Positions 59,568-64,000 of a stretch of 64,000 nucleotides of DNA are shown in pieces. The position numbers were made by a program, and so were the translations under genes. The DNA comes from Streptomyces lienomycini (GTDB lineage: Bacteria; Actinomycetota; Actinomycetes; Streptomycetales; Streptomycetaceae). Below the pieces are notes generated by a model. That model ran no database searches and was not told the DNA's origin. It saw nothing but the letters and a program-made list of their open reading frames with translations. Each line of letters opens with the position of its first letter. The first letter of the stretch is position 1. Location: positions 1,736,001-1,800,000 of the forward strand of contig NZ_CP116257.1 of assembly GCF_027947595.1 (NCBI RefSeq). The letters are read 5' to 3'.

Positions 59568-60185
59568 ATGTCGGAACTGACGGGACTGACGATCTTCCTG
59601 TTTGTGCTCTCTGCCCTGCTCGTCCTTATGGCCTGTATCAAGGCGGACCGCGTCCGTTCTTGGCGTGAATCGCTGAATCCCTCCGGACCGGCTCTCCCGG
59701 ACGCGGCTTTCGTGGTCGGCCGCGTCGTCCTGGTCGCCATGGCCGTCGCCTGCGTCGTCGTGGGTGTACAAGGGCTGGCTGTACAGGACAACGGAGAGTG
59801 GAGCGACGACGAGCTGACAAGCGCGGTCGAAGGCGCAACTCGGGCCCTGAACGGCAGCTTCACCTACGGCGACCCACTGGAGGCCGACGCTCCGGCCGAC
59901 TTCGACGGGGAATACGCCCGGAAGGTCGAGCAAGAGGTGGTCGAGCACGGCGGCGGAGACGCCCCGCAACTGGGGGTGAACGCCGCATCGGTCGGTCCGG
60001 CGGTGTCCGACGAGGCCCAGTACCGCATCACCGCCCACGGGGCGGACACGGCCTTCTGCATGGACGTCAAACGCACGCACGCCGGGTACGTCGAGACGGT
60101 GGCTCCGGGTCTCTCCGGTGACGCGGCGGCGGTGAAGCTGCCGAAGTACACGTTCACCGTTTCGAGCGGAGCCGGCGACTGCTGA
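59568..60185 (+). CDS. Small membrane protein of unknown function
   Basis: A 205-residue protein with two membrane spans, at about 6-25 (LTIFLFVLSALLVLMACI) and about 48-70 (FVVGRVVLVAMAVACVVVGV), and an extracytoplasmic domain of about 130 residues that ends in a cysteine and has one more (AFCMDV), possibly a disulfide. ATG 59568 follows GGAAGGG. It is divergent from the WXG-like partner gene and lies inside the ESX region, so an envelope role in this system is plausible but not shown. Confidence 0.65.
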   Translation: MSELTGLTIFLFVLSALLVLMACIKADRVRSWRESLNPSGPALPDAAFVVGRVVLVAMAVACVVVGVQGLAVQDNGEWSDDELTSAVEGATRALNGSFTYGDPLEADAPADFDGEYARKVEQEVVEHGGGDAPQLGVNAASVGPAVSDEAQYRITAHGADTAFCMDVKRTHAGYVETVAPGLSGDAAAVKLPKYTFTVSSGAGDC

Positions 60186-60337
60186 TCCGCCTCGCAACGT
60201 GGGAGCCGGCGTTCGCCGAACCGAGGGCCGGGCCAGGCCCAGCCAGAATGCGGGAGTCTCTCCTGGCCGCCCGTCGGCGAGCGACAGCCGCCAAGTAACC
60301 TGTCCGTCACAGTTGGCGAGGTCGACGCGCAACCTGG

Positions 60338-60366
60338 TTGGTCGCAACGTAGCTGTTGACTACAGT
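60338..60366 (+). promoter_or_regulatory. Candidate promoter of the WXG pair and second mycosin
   Basis: TTGGTC (60338-60343) and TACAGT (60361-60366) are spaced 17 bp, a fair match to the vegetative sigma-70-type pattern. They lie about 100 bp before the GTG at 60465 in the 279-bp gap 60186-60464, which otherwise shows nothing. Confidence 0.35.
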
Positions 60367-60464
60367 GATGTTCGGCGCGACTTGAGTACAACAGTGTGCA
60401 AACGAAGGGCCGGCGGCCTCGGGTCGAAGTGCGTACGGGGAACGGGGAACGGGGGAGAGTTGAC

Positions 60465-60908
60465 GTGGTGCTACCAGCAGTTGGGGGCGTGTCGGCCACC
60501 AGGGCAGCCAACCTGGAGGCAAGCAATGAGGCGCTGACCACGTTCATGAAGCGGGTCGACAAGGTCCTCGCAGATCTGGAGGGCTCGGCCGGCAATCCGA
60601 AGCGGGTCGGCGCGCAGACGATCACGCCTACGTCGCTGAACAGCGGCAGTCGAGCCTTCAACGAGGCCGAGGACCTGTACCTCGAGTACAACCGTGTCCA
60701 CGAGCAGCTCACCAATCTGTCGAAGACGTTGCACCTGCAGATCGAGGCGATCGGCATCGCCGTTCAGGGCGCCCACGTCGGCTTCGCCAACCTCGAAGAG
60801 GAGCAGCGGCGGCGCTTCGCGGACATCCAGATTCAGATCAAATTGATCGAGAACGCGAACGGCGACGTTAGGCACACAAGGTCGACGGACACCAGCGGGA
60901 GCCTGTGA
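60465..60908 (+). CDS. Small helical protein, WXG-family-like partner
   Basis: A 147-residue, all-helical protein without signal peptide. Helices such as EALTTFMKRVDKVLADLEGS and AFNEAEDLYLEYNRVHEQLTNLSKTLHLQIEAI show the heptad-like spacing of WXG100/ESX partner proteins, but the W-x-G turn itself is missing. Start GTG 60465 is doubled (GTGGTG) and follows GGGGGAG by seven bases. The next gene starts two bases after its stop, so they form one transcription unit with the second mycosin. Confidence 0.6.
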   Translation: MVLPAVGGVSATRAANLEASNEALTTFMKRVDKVLADLEGSAGNPKRVGAQTITPTSLNSGSRAFNEAEDLYLEYNRVHEQLTNLSKTLHLQIEAIGIAVQGAHVGFANLEEEQRRRFADIQIQIKLIENANGDVRHTRSTDTSGSL

Positions 60909-60910
60909 CG

Positions 60911-62656
60911 ATGACCGACAAGCAGCACGAGGCGGACGTCGCGCGGGTTCAGCAGCAGAACTCACTCACGGATGTCATCCGGGAGATCGACGAGCGGCCG
61001 AGCGGTCTCCTCAACAACATGATGCGCTCTGCGGTCGAGGCAGCAGTCGAGACAACGCCCTACGGCTCGGTTGTTCGGGGGCGCACGAACTTCGAGAACT
61101 ACACCCTCAACGACATGCGCGACTTGGTCGAGCAGACCAACCCGGAGGACCTGACGTCCTCCGGAGAGGCTCTGTACAGCGCTCGGACCGCTATCCAAGA
61201 GGCGGCCGGGGAGCTCAAGGGCCACGTCGACCGAGTCCACTGGGTGGGCGAATCGGGCGATGCGTTCCGTAAGTGGGGGCGTTCACTCGTTACCAGTACG
61301 GAGGACTTGGGCGAGTACGCGGCCGGGGCCGCCGACCAGATCAGCGCTGCCGCAGCCGGATTGGCCGCAGTCCGTGTCGCCATGCCTCCGCGTGATTCGC
61401 GGGCCGTACCTACCCTGCCCAAGTCCTTCCCGGCCGACGAGCAGGTCCCCGACAACAAGGATTACGCCGCGGCGGTCGCGGCGGAGAAGAACCGCCAAGA
61501 GGCGATCAACCAGATGAACCGGTTGTCGTCGTACTACGCGGTCTCCCGGGAGCAGTTGCAGAACCTGCCGGCGCCAACATTCGAGACCATGCCGGACGTC
61601 GGGGTGCCGAAGCCCACTGGCGGGACCGAGTACCAGGAGCCGGGTGGCGGGACTGCCGGACAGGTACGGGGGAGCGGAACCGGTGGTGTCTCGAATCGGC
61701 ACGCGGTCGTCACCGCAGAAGGCGGCGTAGCACCACTGGACACGGGCCGCACTGTGGGAGCTCCGGACAACACCAGCCTTCAGGCCGTCCATCCCGACGT
61801 GCCTGTCGGAACGACCATTGACAGCGTACGTACTCCGCTGCCTCCGGCAGGGTCCGGGCCCGTACACACGTTGCCGACGCCGCCACCACTGAGCGACGGC
61901 AGCGGGCCGAACGGGCCGTTCTCGACTGGCTACGCAACTCCCGCTCCCCCGGCTCGTTCGGGGCGTACCACGGGTGGACCGAATGGCCTGAGATCGCCCC
62001 AGCCCCGTCAGGATCGAGCGGGCACCAGCGATGGCAGAACCGGTGGCACGGGTCCGGGTCGTCCCACGAATCAGGGCCCCATCAACCAGGTGGGTCGGGC
62101 AACAGGTGCTGGGCAGTCGGGTGTGGCCAAGGGTGGCGCCCCAGGGGCGAAGCAGTTCCCGACGGGGCACGGAGTCAGTGGTGGCACACCGCGCGCCAAT
62201 CCCGCGGGCGGAGGACCCAGAACAACAGGCGGTCCGGTCACCGGTGCAGGTCGCACGAGTGGCGTAGTCGGAGGCCGGCCCGGGGCTGCCCCCGGAGCTG
62301 CCACGCGCGGCGGTCCGAGGCTGCCTCGTGGCACAGTCGTCGGTTCCGGTGCCACGTCCAATGCTCAGTCGGGGAGGGGTCGACCCGGTCAGCGTGGCGG
62401 CGCCGACAGCACAGCCGCCTCGCGTACGCAGCCGCGTATCACCAGCACGCCCACGGGGCGCAACTCCGCAGCCGACGCGCAGCGGAACGGGATGACTCGC
62501 GGTGGCGCAGGTCTTGTACGCGGGCCTGGGGGACGTGGCCGCCCTCGTGACGAGCGCAGGGAAGAAGGGACACAGCGCCCCGACTACCTGGTCGAGGACG
62601 AAGAGACGCACCTGCCCACGAATCCGCGGCGCGATGTGCCGCCAGTTGTCAACTGA
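60911..62656 (+). CDS. WXG-domain protein with long Gly/Pro/Thr/Arg-rich tail
   Basis: A 581-residue protein. The N-terminal about 200 residues are helical and contain VHWVGESGDAFRKWG (W111, G113), the WXG motif followed by the typical aromatic, as in WXG100/PPE-like secreted proteins. From about 230 to 560 the sequence is low-complexity (GGG, TGG, GRT, RG and PTP repeats), probably an extended extracellular linker. No signal peptide, as expected for an ESX substrate. ATG 60911 (GGGAG nine bases upstream) was preferred to the overlapping GTG at 60905. Likely partner: the preceding gene; likely processor: the following mycosin. Confidence 0.75.
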   Translation: MTDKQHEADVARVQQQNSLTDVIREIDERPSGLLNNMMRSAVEAAVETTPYGSVVRGRTNFENYTLNDMRDLVEQTNPEDLTSSGEALYSARTAIQEAAGELKGHVDRVHWVGESGDAFRKWGRSLVTSTEDLGEYAAGAADQISAAAAGLAAVRVAMPPRDSRAVPTLPKSFPADEQVPDNKDYAAAVAAEKNRQEAINQMNRLSSYYAVSREQLQNLPAPTFETMPDVGVPKPTGGTEYQEPGGGTAGQVRGSGTGGVSNRHAVVTAEGGVAPLDTGRTVGAPDNTSLQAVHPDVPVGTTIDSVRTPLPPAGSGPVHTLPTPPPLSDGSGPNGPFSTGYATPAPPARSGRTTGGPNGLRSPQPRQDRAGTSDGRTGGTGPGRPTNQGPINQVGRATGAGQSGVAKGGAPGAKQFPTGHGVSGGTPRANPAGGGPRTTGGPVTGAGRTSGVVGGRPGAAPGAATRGGPRLPRGTVVGSGATSNAQSGRGRPGQRGGADSTAASRTQPRITSTPTGRNSAADAQRNGMTRGGAGLVRGPGGRGRPRDERREEGTQRPDYLVEDEETHLPTNPRRDVPPVVN

Positions 62657-62680
62657 GCGCGAGCGAGGACTCACCCCATC

Positions 62681-63976
62681 ATGAAGTCAGCAACACGTCG
62701 AGGGCTACGAGTACGTGTCGGGAGCGCCGCCGTGAGTGCCCTGGTCGCCGTCGGCGTGGGCTTCGCCCCAGGCGCCACTGCTGCGGATGTGCAGTCCGAG
62801 CAGTGGTACCTGGCACCGATGAAGGCCGAGGAGATGTGGAAGGTCACCACCGGTGAGGGCGTCAAGGTCGCCGTCATCGACTCCGGAGTCAATCCCAATA
62901 CGGCGTCCCTCAAAGGCCAGGTTCTGGTCGATGAAGTGCCCAAGGAGGTCGCCCACGGTGCCACGGACGACTACGAAGGCCACGGGACGTCCATGGCCGA
63001 GTTGATTGCCGGCACCGGCGCGGGCGGCGGAATCAAGGGCTTGGCGCCTGGCGCGAAGATCGTGCCGTATCGCCTCGCGCTGTCGGGTTTGAGTGACGCC
63101 AAGGAGAAGGAACTCGCTCCTACCTCGCAGGAAGCAGTCAGAGCGGCTGCAGACAGCGACGCACAGATCATCAGTATGTCCTTCGGCGGCGAAGCTTACG
63201 AGGCGGAGATGGAAGAGGCGGTGAAATACGCTGCTTCCAAGGGGAAGCTGTTGATTGCGAGCGTGGGCAATAGGGGCCTGGATGACGGCTTCATTGGGCT
63301 GCCCGCTGCCTACCACTACGTCTTGGGCGTTTCGTCGATCGACGAGAAGAGTCATATCTCGGACTTCGCCTCAAGCGGCCAGTACGTCGACTTGGTGGCC
63401 CCGGGTGAAGACATGCCGGGCTATTGCAAGCCGAACTTCAAGGACTACTGTCACGACCTCTCGGGCACCAGCGCCTCCGCCGCCATTGCCTCCGGTGCCG
63501 CCGCCCTCATCTGGTCCGCCCACCCGGACTGGACCGCGAACCAGGTCACGCGTGCGCTGATCGACACCGCCGGCCGCACGTGGCCGAAGGACGAGCCGAC
63601 CAAGAACGCCGGCTACGGGACCATCCGTCCTCGCTCGGTGTTGCTGAACCCGGACTACGACCCGGGCCCCCCGTACTCCGACCCACTCGGGAAGGAGAAC
63701 AAGGAGAAGGGGGGACAGTTGGTGACCGAGATTCCCCCCGCGTCCGCGTCCGCCTCCGCCAAGCCCTCCGCGGGTGCAACAGCCGCGTCACAAGGTGCGG
63801 AAGGCTCTTCTGCGGACAAGCAGGCGGCAGCAGGATCGGACGATGCGAAGGCCGCGTCGGCCGACGCGGCCGACGACAGCAGCAGCACGCTGTGGATCAC
63901 GCTGGGTGCCGCCGCAGCCGTGGTCGTGATCGGCGGGGTCGCCTTCGCCGTACTGCGGGCGCGGCGCGCGAACTGA
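62681..63976 (+). CDS. Second mycosin-like serine protease
   Basis: A 431-residue subtilase with signal peptide (SALVAVGVGFAPGATAAD), triad D67 (VAVIDSGV), H101 (GHGTSMAE) and S264 (SGTSASAA), and a C-terminal span (WITLGAAAAVVVIGGVAFAV, about 405-425) with short basic tail. A Ser/Ala/Lys-rich linker (about 350-400) precedes the span. It is the same type as the mycosin at 54476 but with different N-terminus and loops, and its gene is 24 bp after the WXG-domain gene. It may process or guard that gene's product. The remaining 24 bases of the window hold nothing recognisable. Confidence 0.9.
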   Translation: MKSATRRGLRVRVGSAAVSALVAVGVGFAPGATAADVQSEQWYLAPMKAEEMWKVTTGEGVKVAVIDSGVNPNTASLKGQVLVDEVPKEVAHGATDDYEGHGTSMAELIAGTGAGGGIKGLAPGAKIVPYRLALSGLSDAKEKELAPTSQEAVRAAADSDAQIISMSFGGEAYEAEMEEAVKYAASKGKLLIASVGNRGLDDGFIGLPAAYHYVLGVSSIDEKSHISDFASSGQYVDLVAPGEDMPGYCKPNFKDYCHDLSGTSASAAIASGAAALIWSAHPDWTANQVTRALIDTAGRTWPKDEPTKNAGYGTIRPRSVLLNPDYDPGPPYSDPLGKENKEKGGQLVTEIPPASASASAKPSAGATAASQGAEGSSADKQAAAGSDDAKAASADAADDSSSTLWITLGAAAAVVVIGGVAFAVLRARRAN

Positions 63977-64000
63977 CGCCGGCGTCGCCGGTGTCGTATC

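Overview
The window is high-GC actinobacterial chromosome, almost certainly Streptomyces. The codons are strongly G/C-ended, GTG starts are common, and the gene order dxr-rseP-ispG-(GNAT)-(GNAT)-proS, then rimP-nusA-ylxR-infB-ylxP-rbfA-truB, then ribF, followed by an ABC peptide-type transporter and a type VII secretion (ESX) locus, is the arrangement I know from Streptomyces core chromosomes. No rRNA, tRNA, CRISPR array, insertion sequence or prophage was recognised.

Layout. (1) 1-2593: the end of a PucR-type regulator, an aldehyde dehydrogenase and a convergent cytidine-deaminase-like enzyme. (2) 2793-15258: a carbohydrate-use cluster. A GH3 glycosidase is divergent from an operon encoding a Tat-exported binding lipoprotein, two permeases, a GH42 beta-galactosidase and a GH95 alpha-fucosidase-like enzyme, followed by a convergent LacI-family regulator. 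Four copies of one palindrome (TCGAAGCGCTTCGA or a close variant) lie in front of the GH3 gene, the operon and the regulator, so the cluster reads as one regulon. No transporter ATPase is present; a shared MsiK-type ATPase is the likely energiser. (3) 15428-25254: an acyl-CoA dehydrogenase, two MEP-pathway genes (dxr, ispG) around the site-2 protease rseP, two GNAT acetyltransferases, and proS. (4) 25255-27847: a 44-bp tandem repeat array, then a minus-strand set of an aminoglycoside-phosphotransferase-like protein with lost catalytic residues, a ferritin-like protein and a lipoprotein. (5) 28088-35249: the transcription/translation operon rimP to truB. As supplied, infB has a one-base frameshift in its low-complexity N-terminal region. 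(6) 35505-39740: a 1411-residue protein with a degenerate trypsin-like domain, a P-loop NTPase and a long helical repeat tail, next to ribF. (7) 40924-46918: a five-gene Opp-type ABC importer. (8) 47248-63976: the type VII secretion region, with a ParA/EspI-like ATPase, an unassigned accessory protein, EccE, EccB, two mycosin proteases, WXG-type proteins, a long WXG-headed putative effector and a lipoprotein behind it. EccC, EccD and canonical EsxA/EsxB are not in the window and presumably lie beyond an edge.

The most interesting material is the putative type VII effector/lipoprotein pair (55834-58747), whose 3' half is less GC-rich than its surroundings; the degenerate-protease NTPase (35505-39740); the pseudokinase (25869-26768); the four-site LacI regulon; and several short tandem repeats, two of which duplicate the stop-codon region of an essential-type gene.
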